This document shows, in pieces, positions 1 to 7,284 of a stretch of DNA of 34,135 nt. The stretch is from IMG/VR virus record IMGVR_UViG_3300032084_000080, positions 1-34,135 of that record; one strand, given 5' to 3'. Within the stretch, counting starts at the first letter, position 1, and every line of letters starts with the position of its first letter. This DNA comes from a virus. Under the pieces are notes generated by a model. The model was not told the origin of the DNA and searched no databases. It was given only the letters and a program-made list of their open reading frames with translations. Made by a program: the position numbers and the translations under genes.

Positions 1-91
1 AAGTTGTATATTCAGCCACATCGGCCCATTCGTTAGCAGCACTTGCTACGTCTGCATAAGTTGCGTCATCTCCAGGGCTGTCTGTCCATAG
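1..91. repeat. Terminal direct repeat, left copy (91 bp)
   Basis: Bases 1-91 are identical to 34045-34135. A perfect repeat exactly at both ends of a phage contig usually means that a circular assembly was not trimmed, because the overlap often equals the assembly k-mer. It can also be a short true terminal redundancy. A structural gene reads without interruption through the join, which supports a circular map of 34,044 bp. Confidence 0.95.
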
Positions 92-622
92 AATAGACCC
101 AGAAATACTTAATGATGCCGACGACGACATAACAGTCACGCCACCAGCCGTAATATTGCCAGACATAACCGCCTGGCTTGTTGCTGCAATCACCGACTCG
201 GCAACTACTATCGTAACCGCATTTGCTGTTGCAGACGACGTAGCACTTACTGCCGATATGCCTTGCTGTATCCTGGCGCCTGCAGATGCCACGGAAGAGG
301 CCGCCGATATAGATAGCTCGCCTCCCCGTATCGCAATGCCTGCACCTGCAGTAGATGATGCAGCCGCAATAGATGACCCAGTCTGCAATATAACCTGTGG
401 GTCTGCCTGCGTTGCAGATGTTGCCGAAATCGCAGCCGAGTCTTCTCGTACAGCCTGGCCTGAGCTAGACGTAGACGCCGCTGCAGCTATAACGCAGCTA
501 GCCTCTTTTACAAACCCAGCAGTAGCCGATACGGCAGACGTGGCTGCTATTACAGCCGCGCCATCCTCTAGGTTAGCAGTCGAGTATGCAGCCTGCCCGT
601 ATTTATATACGCCATAGAGCAT
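1..622 (-). CDS. Ala/Ser-rich repeat tail or virion protein (main part, crosses the circular join)
   Basis: The ATG is at 622, two bases after the stop of the upstream gene (TAAT then ATG). The frame stays open to base 1 and continues at 34044 to a TAA at 34030-34028, giving 212 aa in total. The protein begins MLYGVYKYGQAAYS. It then has seven or eight imperfect repeats of about 20 residues with a core like VIAATS, then an A/S/G stretch, then a short I/V-x-x-G turn. It ends with a Trp- and Asp-rich tail finishing EYTTLWEAA. The regular short beta-forming repeats suggest an elongated beta-structured fibre or tip protein. It sits between a tail-type protein and the tail fibre, so a virion role is likely. 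I recognise no named family. Antisense frames across this gene are open but look like shadows. Confidence 0.8.
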   Translation of the reverse strand, partial: MLYGVYKYGQAAYSTANLEDGAAVIAATSAVSATAGFVKEASCVIAAAASTSSSGQAVREDSAAISATSATQADPQVILQTGSSIAAASSTAGAGIAIRGGELSISAASSVASAGARIQQGISAVSATSSATANAVTIVVAESVIAATSQAVMSGNITAGGVTVMSSSASLSISGSILWTDSPGDDATYADVASAANEWADVAEYTT

Positions 623-623
623 A

Positions 624-1004
624 TTAGTCTAGAGTGATATCCAGGTCGCCAGCAGGGATGCGGAACACGTCACCAGTAGCAATAGTCTTGCTTGCAGTCA
701 GTGCGCCATAGGCTAGCAGGTTACCGCTTGTGGCTGCGTCGAATACACCGACGTGAGTAATCGTGCCCCAGTCGCCTGTAGCTGTTGCCCACTCTTCTGC
801 AGATGTGTTGCTAGCAGTGTCACCCGATACAGTAAATGCTGTAGCCTGGCGAGCATAGCCGCTACCTGACAGCTCTGTACCGCCGCCTGTGTCACTAGGT
901 GCTGCAGTGTATAGTCCAGTGTATAAAGTCCCTGGGGCTGTGTAGGCGTTGCCACCAAACACATGGTCCAGGACCTCTGTTTCTAAGAAGTTTGAAAAGC
1001 TCAT
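624..1004 (-). CDS. Small phage structural (tail-type) protein
   Basis: This is 126 aa, starting MSFSNFLETEVLDHVFGG. The ATG overlaps the end of the upstream adaptor gene by four bases (ATGA), which suggests translational coupling. The layout is familiar from many podovirus genomes: an N-terminal helix, then short beta strands with YTGLYTAAP, a WATATGDWGTITHVGVFDA region and an ending like a jelly-roll or tail-associated domain (GDLDITLD). Such proteins are usually found beside head-tail connector genes and tail fibres, as here. There is no catalytic motif. The virion role is inferred from context and overall pattern, and its exact position in the particle is unknown. Confidence 0.75.
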   Translation of the reverse strand: MSFSNFLETEVLDHVFGGNAYTAPGTLYTGLYTAAPSDTGGGTELSGSGYARQATAFTVSGDTASNTSAEEWATATGDWGTITHVGVFDAATSGNLLAYGALTASKTIATGDVFRIPAGDLDITLD

Positions 1005-1624
1005 CCGAGTCCTCGTATTTTAGTTGTCAGGCCAACACCAGAATAAGCTGCCTGTTCAGAAGTTAAGTTTAGTTTGTCTACCGCCTCACCATACAATCGA
1101 GCCCACACCTCAGCCCGGCCATCTTCAGCCAGGTATGGTGCAGAGTTCAGTAGTGAGCCGTACAGGTAGATGTCTGGATATGATGTCAGCAGCCAGTTTG
1201 TAGTCGCGCTGTCGCTGAGAGAAGGTATCTGCTGGATGTATAGCAACTCAGCAGCATATGAGCCGTCAGGGGTAGGGAATACCTCAAACTGGCCCTCAGA
1301 GTGTGCGTAGTATCTTGGCTTGCCTGCTACATTCTCTGCGCCCTGGCGCTTGTCAGCCATTGCCTGAGTGCTTAATAGGTCCATTGCAGAGGTTTTCTGG
1401 CCGGTCAAATGCAGGCGTATAGTCTCAACCCAGTCGCTTGGCTTTGTTAGGTACTGGCCGTCAATTGTAGTCGACGCCCTGTTCTCCATTTGCCAGTGAC
1501 GGATGTCTCTGTTCATCCTGGCCTCGCCCAACGCAATAAATGTCGGGATCACAGAAGTCAGGTCAGACCTGTTCAAGAAGTCTGCCATTGAGGATTGCAG
1601 CTCGCTGTATGTGCTTATTGCCAT
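1001..1624 (-). CDS. Head-tail adaptor/connector protein (SU10 adaptor-like)
   Basis: This is 207 aa, starting MAISTYSELQSSMADFLNRS. The pattern is typical of podovirus head-tail adaptors: an N-terminal helix (SELQSSMADFLNR), then FIALGEARMNRDIR, a central beta part with YLTKPSDWVETIRL, and a late segment PDIYLYGSLLNSAPYL followed by an Arg/Glu-rich helix. In such phages this protein forms the ring below the portal and receives the tail. It lies just downstream of a large virion protein and overlaps the next tail gene. A TATAATCGG promoter-like box lies about 21 bases upstream of the ATG, and a GGAG ribosome site precedes the start. Family assignment is from pattern recognition only. Confidence 0.75.
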   Translation of the reverse strand: MAISTYSELQSSMADFLNRSDLTSVIPTFIALGEARMNRDIRHWQMENRASTTIDGQYLTKPSDWVETIRLHLTGQKTSAMDLLSTQAMADKRQGAENVAGKPRYYAHSEGQFEVFPTPDGSYAAELLYIQQIPSLSDSATTNWLLTSYPDIYLYGSLLNSAPYLAEDGRAEVWARLYGEAVDKLNLTSEQAAYSGVGLTTKIRGLG

Positions 1625-1644
1625 TATGGCCTCCAGTTATTGGG

Positions 1645-1653
1645 CCGATTATA
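1645..1653 (-). promoter_or_regulatory. Repeated TATAATCGG box, copy 1 (putative -10)
   Basis: The minus strand reads TATAATCGGCCC just after the stop of the 918-aa gene and about 20 bases before the adaptor ATG. It contains a perfect -10 hexamer. No TTGACA-like -35 is visible 16-18 bases upstream. The same 9-mer occurs at three other gene starts (4441, 6340, 28047). Confidence 0.5.
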
Positions 1654-1656
1654 CCA

Positions 1657-4413
1657 TTAAATAGGGCTTAATAACCCACCAATCAATCTAGCCTCGTCCC
1701 TGGCCCTTTGGTCCCTCTCATCAACAAAGCTGTAGTCAAGAAGGCCGCCCAGGCGATCACGCAAGGGGGTGCGCTTTGGCATGGTCATAGTGGATATGGC
1801 TGTAGGAAGCTGAGACACAAAGTCTACTGTATCGACAGCCCCCTCAAGGGCTCCCATTCCCATCTCACCAATGGTCGGCAGTATCTGTGAGCGGCGGTAT
1901 GCAGCCAGCTCTGGGGATACCTGGCCAAATGAAGCAGACCCCATGTCACGCAACCTGGCGTCCTCACGCATCAATAAGCCAAACTTCTGGGCTTCTGCTG
2001 CCTGGGCTCTCTGGTTGATGTTGGCATACTCATTAACCATGTCGCCAAATGATTGCTCCTGAACTACAGGGGCTTCGCGGTATTCTCTGGGCTCTGCGGT
2101 TTCTGACGCGGCGAGCAATCCAGCCGCAGGCACAGCATAGGCGCCGTCAAATCCTCGTAGCTTAACCGCATTAGGAGATGGCCTTCCTTCAGGATTCAAA
2201 ATCCCCTCTACGCGCTCATAATTTTCATCGACCATTTTGTCTTGCACTTGCCGAAGCAATTCTGCGTCTCTCGCATTCCACATGTGCGCACCATCCACAG
2301 ATAGATGTGTAGATGGCACCAGCTTGTTGCCGCTTAACTCTTCTGCGGCGTCATATAACTCACGAGCCAAGCCCTGCCTGCGATACTCTGGTGCGATCTC
2401 TGTAAGCTGAGAAGCCATATAGCCTTCATCAAACCCACTGTCAACTGCATAGTCAGTCCTTAAAACGCCAAGGCTTTTAGTGCTATCTGGCTGCGATAAA
2501 AAATACTCTCCAACACGGCTATCTTCTGGATCAATAATATCCGTAACTTCTAAGCCTCTTGCTGCTAACTTGGCCAGCGACGCATCACTCTCTTCGCTCA
2601 TGCCTGCGCCAAGTAAGCCTGTCATTGCGACTGGAGCAGCCTGGCGAATAGTTATATTGTCATATACCGGGTGCTTCTTGCCCCGCATCTCAATCTCGCC
2701 AACCTTCTGACCTAAATTAACGTGGCCTTTCCTGGTGGGCTTCAGCCTGGGCTCACTGGCTTCATTAGGATACCTGGCTAGCTCCACGCCTTCAGGGAAG
2801 TCAGTGTTTAGTGTGTAGTAGTGATCCTTGCCGTCATTCACAGAGACAATTGGGAACCCGCCATCTGGATTGGGGTCGTAACCCTCTGGGGCTTGCGTCC
2901 ACTTCCAGCCAGTCTTTTTCTTTGCCAGGTTGGTTTTGATTTTGCGGCCAGGGCCTTTTGGTTCAGGGATGTTTGTGGCTTGCTCAGGCGCAACCTGAAA
3001 CTTTGGCTTGCCGTCAGGACCAACGCCTAGTGCGGCGCTTGCTGGGTATTCTCCGGTGATATCTTTTGGACCTTCAGGCCCCATCTCCAGATATCTGCCG
3101 CCAGGCGTTTGGCCGAACGACTCAAGGAATGGCTTGTATGCTTTATCTGCCGGATCGAACATTCTCTGAGGGGCTGGGAATACATTGCGCAACAACCCTG
3201 TAGGAGCTGCCTCAGCTTCTTGGGTTGCCATTGTGGCAGGAAGCCCGACAGCAGCAATCAATGCCGCATTAGATGCGCCCTTGTTGTCTTCTAGCCATTT
3301 AGAAGCAGTATCTACCCACCTGGCATCCGCAACCTGGAATAAGTCTTGGCGCTTTGCAATAGCATCAATTTTTTCAGCGTCATACAGTAAGCGCGGAGGC
3401 TTGTCGCTTTTCGGCTTTGTCATAACGCCTTCTAACTGCTTGTAGGCGTCAGGATACATAATCTGCGGTGGCACGCTTTGCTCAAACCCACCAATGTATT
3501 CACCCCCAATACCAGTGTTATATGACGGGTGATTGGTATTTCTGTTTAAGTCGAATCCTTTGCCGACACGGCCCATCGTAAATCCGGCCTCGCCTAAAGC
3601 TGTACCGGCAAGGTCAGGATCAATGAAGGCTTTTTCTATATCAACAATAGTCGGGAAGCCCAAATCGCGATATGCAGACTTGCTCATCGTCTTGGTAAAG
3701 GCGCTTCTAAACTTGCCTGCCCCTTCTGGCTTAAAGTTGCCCATACCTAAAAGCTGATCTCGCGCCTCAGGGCTATTTAGTCCAACCCAATCAGGCTTGC
3801 TCTTGCGCAAGTCGTCATCAAACTTCTTAATTGCCTCTTTAGGCAGCTTCATAGACTGCGCCCACTGCAGCATACCGTCAGCAAACGCCTGGTTGAAGTA
3901 GTTAGCCTCTCTACCCATCGCTGTATAAACGCCAGTGGCGTCCATTTTTAGGGACTCCATTAAGCCTTCAGCTTTATTCTGGAATGGAACTGCGCCAGTT
4001 TTCATTGAGGCCCAGTAGTTGCCCTCTGGAGTTAGTGGGCTGTTTGGATATCTAGCGCCACCTCTACTGGTGACTGGGACAGGCAGTTCAAAACCGCCTA
4101 TGTTGGTGAGCGTAACATCTGTGCCGGATATGTCTCCTTTGTGTGGAACCAGTACAGTATTCTCAATATCTTCCGGCATTATGATGCGGCGGTCATCTAA
4201 CAAGCCGCGCTGCACGACTTGCGGATTGAGCATAGTCTGCTCTTCTCTGGACCTAAATTGGTCATTGCCTTCGTACAGCTTTTTGTACTTAGTCTGCGCC
4301 GTCTTAACTGCGGCTGGGTTCTGAGCTGACTCATCTGTCAACATCCCAATACGCTTTAAGTTTTCAGGGCTCATCCCTTCTGCCAGCAAAGACAGTAAAC
4401 CTTTAACAGCCAT
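1657..4413 (-). CDS. Large polyvalent-like virion protein with GNAT-type motif (probably ejected)
   Basis: This is 918 aa from the ATG at 4413 (MAVKGLLSLL). A TTG two codons earlier is possible but less likely. Residues about 40-350 form a mixed alpha/beta part with LVPHKGDISGTDVTL, a YWASMKTGAVPFQNKAEG segment and a FNQAFADGMLQWAQ helix. An Ala-rich hydrophobic stretch lies near 385-405. Residues about 510-575 hold a beta-rich unit (FPIVSVNDGKDHYYTLNTDF). Residues about 630-720 look like a GNAT acetyltransferase core, with the CoA-loop motif RRQGLARELYDAAEEL near 677. The C-terminus is helical and charged. No intact protease or nuclease motif is visible. The modular build recalls phage polyvalent proteins injected with DNA. 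It lies between TerL and the adaptor and has its own TATAATCGG box upstream. The acetyltransferase activity and the injection are inferences. Confidence 0.75.
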   Translation of the reverse strand: MAVKGLLSLLAEGMSPENLKRIGMLTDESAQNPAAVKTAQTKYKKLYEGNDQFRSREEQTMLNPQVVQRGLLDDRRIIMPEDIENTVLVPHKGDISGTDVTLTNIGGFELPVPVTSRGGARYPNSPLTPEGNYWASMKTGAVPFQNKAEGLMESLKMDATGVYTAMGREANYFNQAFADGMLQWAQSMKLPKEAIKKFDDDLRKSKPDWVGLNSPEARDQLLGMGNFKPEGAGKFRSAFTKTMSKSAYRDLGFPTIVDIEKAFIDPDLAGTALGEAGFTMGRVGKGFDLNRNTNHPSYNTGIGGEYIGGFEQSVPPQIMYPDAYKQLEGVMTKPKSDKPPRLLYDAEKIDAIAKRQDLFQVADARWVDTASKWLEDNKGASNAALIAAVGLPATMATQEAEAAPTGLLRNVFPAPQRMFDPADKAYKPFLESFGQTPGGRYLEMGPEGPKDITGEYPASAALGVGPDGKPKFQVAPEQATNIPEPKGPGRKIKTNLAKKKTGWKWTQAPEGYDPNPDGGFPIVSVNDGKDHYYTLNTDFPEGVELARYPNEASEPRLKPTRKGHVNLGQKVGEIEMRGKKHPVYDNITIRQAAPVAMTGLLGAGMSEESDASLAKLAARGLEVTDIIDPEDSRVGEYFLSQPDSTKSLGVLRTDYAVDSGFDEGYMASQLTEIAPEYRRQGLARELYDAAEELSGNKLVPSTHLSVDGAHMWNARDAELLRQVQDKMVDENYERVEGILNPEGRPSPNAVKLRGFDGAYAVPAAGLLAASETAEPREYREAPVVQEQSFGDMVNEYANINQRAQAAEAQKFGLLMREDARLRDMGSASFGQVSPELAAYRRSQILPTIGEMGMGALEGAVDTVDFVSQLPTAISTMTMPKRTPLRDRLGGLLDYSFVDERDQRARDEARLIGGLLSPI

Positions 4414-4440
4414 AACCAAATCCAGTCAAGTCACAAAGGC

Positions 4441-4449
4441 CCGATTATA
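4441..4449 (-). promoter_or_regulatory. Repeated TATAATCGG box, copy 2 (putative -10)
   Basis: The minus strand reads ATGATATAATCGGGCC in the short gap between TerL and the 918-aa gene. The upstream context GTCAATATGA resembles that of copy 4 (GTCAATAAATGC). The ATG of the downstream gene is about 28 bases away. Confidence 0.5.
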
Positions 4450-4458
4450 TCATATTGA

Positions 4459-5742
4459 CTACACAATGCCTTGTAGGTTACGACGTAATGGCTCACCCCA
4501 GCTAGATGATGTGGGCTTGTACCCGACAGCCAGGTATCGCAGCGCATCGGCGCAGTGAGAGGTCCAGTCGTGTAGAGGTCGTCCACGCCAGGTCATGCCC
4601 TTGTCGTCATAGTCTCGACGGTACTGCCGGATAGCATCAATGCCTCGCTCGCACTTCTCCTCATCGAACCAGCACCTGGGTAGCATGGAGCGCACAGACT
4701 GTATACCATCATCAACCATTAACTGCGGGGCTATAGTGATTGGCCTCACCCCCAGGGCGCCAAGTGTCTCCAGTCGAGACTTACCTGAGCCTAGCTCTCT
4801 CACCCTGACATCGTGCGGCAGTACATGGCTCTCGTATATGTAGCCCTTTGAGTTTAACAGGGCGACATAATGGTCCAGACCTACACCACTGCTCTCATAG
4901 TAGTCTATAAGGCGCACCTCAGCCCCTACAAACTGCGCAAACCAGATAGAGGTACTATCGCCTACCCCCAAGTCCCAGGCCGTTACAACGCCAAGAGCGC
5001 GGTCGTATGGCACGTTGGTTAGCCTGCCCTCAGCATTGGCCTCTCGCATCTCGAAAGCGTAATAGGCGCCATCAGCGTGGACCTTCATCTCACCGTCCCA
5101 GATATGGCCGTAGTCATCCGGGCGCAGCTTAAAGTCTTCTTTGCGCTCGTTGTCTAGCACCTTTGGGAAGTATGGGTTGTCCTGCCAATTGATCTCGCAG
5201 ATCTTGCTGTCTTGAGGAGGGCTGACGCGGAATCGTCGGTGAGTGGCTGAGTGCTTTGTCTCAGGGTTCCAAGTTACCCAGATCTCTGAGTTATCTTCTC
5301 GGACCGTAGGGATTAGCTTCTGCCAGGCTGCATCAGATACGCCCTCGGCCTCATCGACCCAGGCGATAATGATTCTAGCCTTTGACTTGATAGAGTCCAA
5401 GTTGCGACGCAACCCGGCAAAAACGTAATTAATGCGCCCGTCTTTGGACCTGACAAACTTCTCGCCAATCTCGTAATAAGATAGAAGCCAGGGGACGCTC
5501 TTAATCGCCGACTTGATCTCCTCCAGGGACGACTCGTCAAGCGAGTTGAGATGCTCTCGTGCGCAAAGGATCTGGCCGCTTAGACCTGACATCCCGTGAC
5601 GATACCCGGCGACTGCAGTCATCAGGGCGAATGATCTAGTTTTACCTGAGCCTCGACCGCCGTATGCCCCCCTGTAACGTGCCTCGCCCTCGAAGACATC
5701 AACTATCTTGGGCGGTAATCTGATCTCTGCGGTATCAGTCAT
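4459..5742 (-). CDS. terL: Terminase large subunit
   Basis: This is 427 aa from the ATG at 5742 (MTDTAEIRLPP). The frame is open 46 codons further upstream, but that stretch overlaps TerS and looks like a shadow. The start overlaps the TerS stop by 8 bases. The ATPase part has Walker A GGRGSGKT at residues 28-35 and Walker B IIIAWVDEAE at 124-133. The C-terminal RNase H-like nuclease shows acidic positions in AWDLG and in the end motif DWTSHCADALRYL. The length is normal for a compact phage terminase. The protein drives ATP-dependent DNA packaging at the portal and cuts the concatemer. The packaging type cannot be settled from sequence alone. Confidence 0.95.
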   Translation of the reverse strand: MTDTAEIRLPPKIVDVFEGEARYRGAYGGRGSGKTRSFALMTAVAGYRHGMSGLSGQILCAREHLNSLDESSLEEIKSAIKSVPWLLSYYEIGEKFVRSKDGRINYVFAGLRRNLDSIKSKARIIIAWVDEAEGVSDAAWQKLIPTVREDNSEIWVTWNPETKHSATHRRFRVSPPQDSKICEINWQDNPYFPKVLDNERKEDFKLRPDDYGHIWDGEMKVHADGAYYAFEMREANAEGRLTNVPYDRALGVVTAWDLGVGDSTSIWFAQFVGAEVRLIDYYESSGVGLDHYVALLNSKGYIYESHVLPHDVRVRELGSGKSRLETLGALGVRPITIAPQLMVDDGIQSVRSMLPRCWFDEEKCERGIDAIRQYRRDYDDKGMTWRGRPLHDWTSHCADALRYLAVGYKPTSSSWGEPLRRNLQGIV

Positions 5743-6157
5743 CCGAACCAGGCAGTGGCTCTGCGACCAGCTTAATGATTGTTGGCTTGAACGAGTCATC
5801 AGATGATGTGTGATCGATCTGCTGCTTGTCTCCATACTTCCTGGGCGACATCCTGGCGACCTTCCACTTCCTGCTGTCAATGCGCAGCTTGGCTATGTTA
5901 ACGGCGTTAGAGTCCACCCCCTCACCCAGCTCATCCGCTATGTCAATGATCTCATCAGCGTAGAAGTCAGCCTGGCAATCACGGGCTCTCGCGTACTGCT
6001 CCGAAAATGCGACTTTGTCAGGCTCTGTCAACCATTTCATTAACGTAGACATAACAGGCATGCTGTCATCCCTGCATATCTGCCTGGCGCTCTCACCAAG
6101 GGATAGCCTGCGACATATGTCAGCGGCTAGTTCATCTGTAAATATTGAAGGTCTCAT
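5735..6157 (-). CDS. terS: Terminase small subunit
   Basis: This is 140 aa, starting MRPSIFTDELAADICRR. The N-terminus is a helix-turn-helix (residues about 6-45, with LSLGESARQICRDD and STLMKWL) like the DNA-recognition domain of Sf6-type small terminases. A central helical oligomerisation part (YADEIIDIADEL and RKWKVARMSPRKYGDK) and an acidic tail follow. The WKVARMSPRKYGDK core is very typical of this family. The ATG overlaps the stop of the small upstream gene by four bases, and the C-terminus overlaps TerL by eight. It should recognise the phage pac or cos site and load TerL. Confidence 0.92.
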   Translation of the reverse strand: MRPSIFTDELAADICRRLSLGESARQICRDDSMPVMSTLMKWLTEPDKVAFSEQYARARDCQADFYADEIIDIADELGEGVDSNAVNIAKLRIDSRKWKVARMSPRKYGDKQQIDHTSSDDSFKPTIIKLVAEPLPGSDD

Positions 6158-6339
6158 TTTAGGTCACAAGTGCAGTTAACCTCAAAACACCGGCATATTC
6201 TTTCCATGCGCTGGTGAGTCAGGTACAGCACCTCAATCATCATTTGCTTATCCCGGTCCACTAACGCCTCAGCGTAGTCTCGGACCAGGTCCATATCGGC
6301 CTCATGGACGTCTTCATCTGTCGTCAGTTTAATCATCAT
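6154..6339 (-). CDS. Small acidic hypothetical protein upstream of TerS
   Basis: This is 61 aa, starting MMIKLTTDEDVHEADMDLVR. It is predicted to be helical and ends with a Cys cluster (CRCFEVNCTCDLK), which could bind a metal. It overlaps TerS by four bases, so it is probably translated with TerS. A TATAATCGG box lies only a few bases before the ATG, so a transcript from that box would be leaderless or nearly so, or the box is not the promoter of this gene. I recognise no family. Confidence 0.7.
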   Translation of the reverse strand: MMIKLTTDEDVHEADMDLVRDYAEALVDRDKQMMIEVLYLTHQRMERICRCFEVNCTCDLK

Positions 6340-6348
6340 CCGATTATA
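6340..6348 (-). promoter_or_regulatory. Repeated TATAATCGG box, copy 3 (putative -10)
   Basis: The minus strand reads GGGGGTATAATCGGATGATG. The box abuts the start of the 61-aa gene, so any transcript begins at or very near its ATG. The preceding G-run is not shared with the other copies. Confidence 0.4.
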
Positions 6349-6375
6349 CCCCCAACAGATAATTTACGCACTAGA

Positions 6376-6630
6376 CTAAACCTCAGTCCCAAAAAGCTCT
6401 TCTGCCATAGTGGCAAACTCCCGGAAGCCCTCGTAAGGCTCCAGGGCTGATACCTCATCCACCAGGTTGGCTACGTCGTCTTGCCAGTCAATCAGCTCAT
6501 CGCGGAACTGTGATCGTGGCACGTCAGTGCTCATCAGCGACTCAATTATCGAGTCAAAGCGAATGACCTGATCATTGAGCTCCCACTCAAAGCAGTCTTC
6601 AAGACTTTTTGATAAGTTTAAATTTTCCAT
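6376..6630 (-). CDS. Hypothetical acidic protein at the start of the late region
   Basis: This is 84 aa, starting MENLNLSKSLEDCFEWELND. It is acidic and mostly helical, with no Cys pair and no membrane segment. A ribosome site AGAGGTG lies 5 bases before the ATG. It is one of the first genes after the long promoter-bearing gap at 6631-7029. Its place before TerS suggests a late-region or packaging-associated role, but no family is recognised. A frame opening further upstream (to 6781) overlaps it and is not supported. Confidence 0.7.
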   Translation of the reverse strand: MENLNLSKSLEDCFEWELNDQVIRFDSIIESLMSTDVPRSQFRDELIDWQDDVANLVDEVSALEPYEGFREFATMAEELFGTEV

Positions 6631-6705
6631 AAGACACCTCTATGTCAATAGAATAAAGGCATTGTCCATGTTTTTGCTGCGGATGTAAACCTTTCGGATT
6701 ACAGA

Positions 6706-6774
6706 TTAGACCAGGTCTTCCCTCGCTATTGCCAGAAGACCTATAGTTACTACAATTACTCCGTACAGTACCAC
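6706..6774 (-). CDS. Possible 22-aa hydrophobic microprotein
   Basis: A GTG at 6774 begins VLYGVIVVTIGLLAIA-type sequence and ends at TAA 6708-6706. The product is almost entirely one membrane-spanning segment with a charged end (REDLV). A GAGAGGTG ribosome site lies 4-5 bases upstream and closely matches the site before the next gene (ATAGAGGTG). It is the first possible reading frame after the putative late promoter. The short length and GTG start keep this tentative. Confidence 0.35.
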   Translation of the reverse strand: MVLYGVIVVTIGLLAIAREDLV

Positions 6775-6802
6775 AATACACCTCTCAGTTAATTAGGTGC
6801 GC

Positions 6803-6831
6803 ATTGTATAGATACCCAGATATGATCGGAA
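6803..6831 (-). promoter_or_regulatory. Candidate late promoter with weak -35
   Basis: The minus-strand -10 is TACAAT (6808-6803, inside TATACAAT). The region 17 bases upstream is TTCCGA (6831-6826), a poor -35. Downstream of the -10 comes GCGCACCTAATTAAC, which resembles the CACCTCAATCAA found after the -10 of both strong promoters at 8571 and 15265. A good -10 with a weak -35 suggests an activator-dependent late promoter. It lies between the early terminator and the late genes, the right place to start the head/tail transcript. Confidence 0.45.
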
Positions 6832-6868
6832 ATGACAGTTTATTATTTAGCTTATACCATTAATGATA

Positions 6869-6887
6869 TGCACAGTCTCGGTGTGCA
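6869..6887. promoter_or_regulatory. Inverted repeat TGCACA-7-TGTGCA
   Basis: Perfect 6-bp arms are separated by 7 bases, about 40 bp upstream of the candidate late promoter. It could be an operator or activator site for a dimeric regulator. No binding protein can be assigned. Confidence 0.35.
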
Positions 6888-6935
6888 ATAATGACTAAAA
6901 CTACCTAAATGAATGCTGCAATATACATTGTAATG

Positions 6936-6986
6936 CATAAAAAACCCCCCAGCCAAGTACAAAACGGTCTGAGGGGTGGGGGTAAG
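6936..6986 (-). terminator. Intrinsic terminator ending the early transcript
   Basis: On the minus strand a G/C-rich hairpin (ACCCC/CCCCTCAG arm, loop, CTGGGGGG arm) is followed by TTTTTTAT. It lies after the last small gene (7030-7206) and before the late promoter region. Two stem pairings are possible, so the exact arms are uncertain, but the U-tract direction is clear. Confidence 0.7.
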
Positions 6987-7011
6987 GCTCGCAACGACTT
7001 TTAACGAGCCT
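6985..7011. other. Hairpin AGGCTCG/CGAGCCT before the terminator
   Basis: Perfect 7-bp arms surround a 13-base loop between the stop of the 58-aa gene and the terminator. It probably stabilises the 3' end of the early transcript or assists termination. Confidence 0.45.
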
Positions 7012-7029
7012 AGAAAATTGTGTCGGATA

Positions 7030-7206
7030 CTACTCTTCTAAATCAAACTCAAAGTGTTCGTCAAAGCCATTCATTATGTATTCCTGTATGCATTGCTTTA
7101 TTGTCTCAGGATTAGGCGTATCGGTATGTTTGTGCGCCCTGTTGTAGCCAGCCTCTGCACCCACTTCCACTATTTGCTCGATCAATTGATATATTTTTAC
7201 TCTCAT
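7030..7206 (-). CDS. Conserved-looking small phage protein, 58 aa
   Basis: The frame starts MRVKIYQLIEQIVEVGAEAG and continues YNRAHKHTDTPNPETIKQCI before an acidic end. The middle motif (Y-x4-KHTDTP-x-x-E-x-I-x-x-x-I) resembles a family of very short phage proteins of unknown function. The product looks like two helices with an acidic tail. The ribosome site is weak, so it may be coupled to upstream translation. It is the last gene before the terminator at 6936-6986. The coherent composition and perfect fit between stop and terminator support it as real. Confidence 0.75.
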   Translation of the reverse strand: MRVKIYQLIEQIVEVGAEAGYNRAHKHTDTPNPETIKQCIQEYIMNGFDEHFEFDLEE

Positions 7207-7284
7207 AGCATCACTCGACTTGGTAAATAATAGTCCGTTGCAGCTCCTGGTGGACTAGGCCAGGTCAAAAGGTCAAGGGAGACC

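Noticed and set aside
156-617. 153-aa plus-strand frame
   Set aside because: It is the antisense shadow of the repeat-rich join-crossing gene; Ala/Ser codon bias leaves the opposite strand open.
5743-5880. Extended TerL N-terminus
   Set aside because: These 46 codons lie inside TerS and have no terminase-like sequence. The ATG at 5742 gives a normal TerL with coupling.
6599-6781. 60-aa minus-strand frame before the 84-aa gene
   Set aside because: It overlaps the 84-aa gene and its composition is not protein-like. The better signals here belong to the 22-aa frame and the 84-aa gene.
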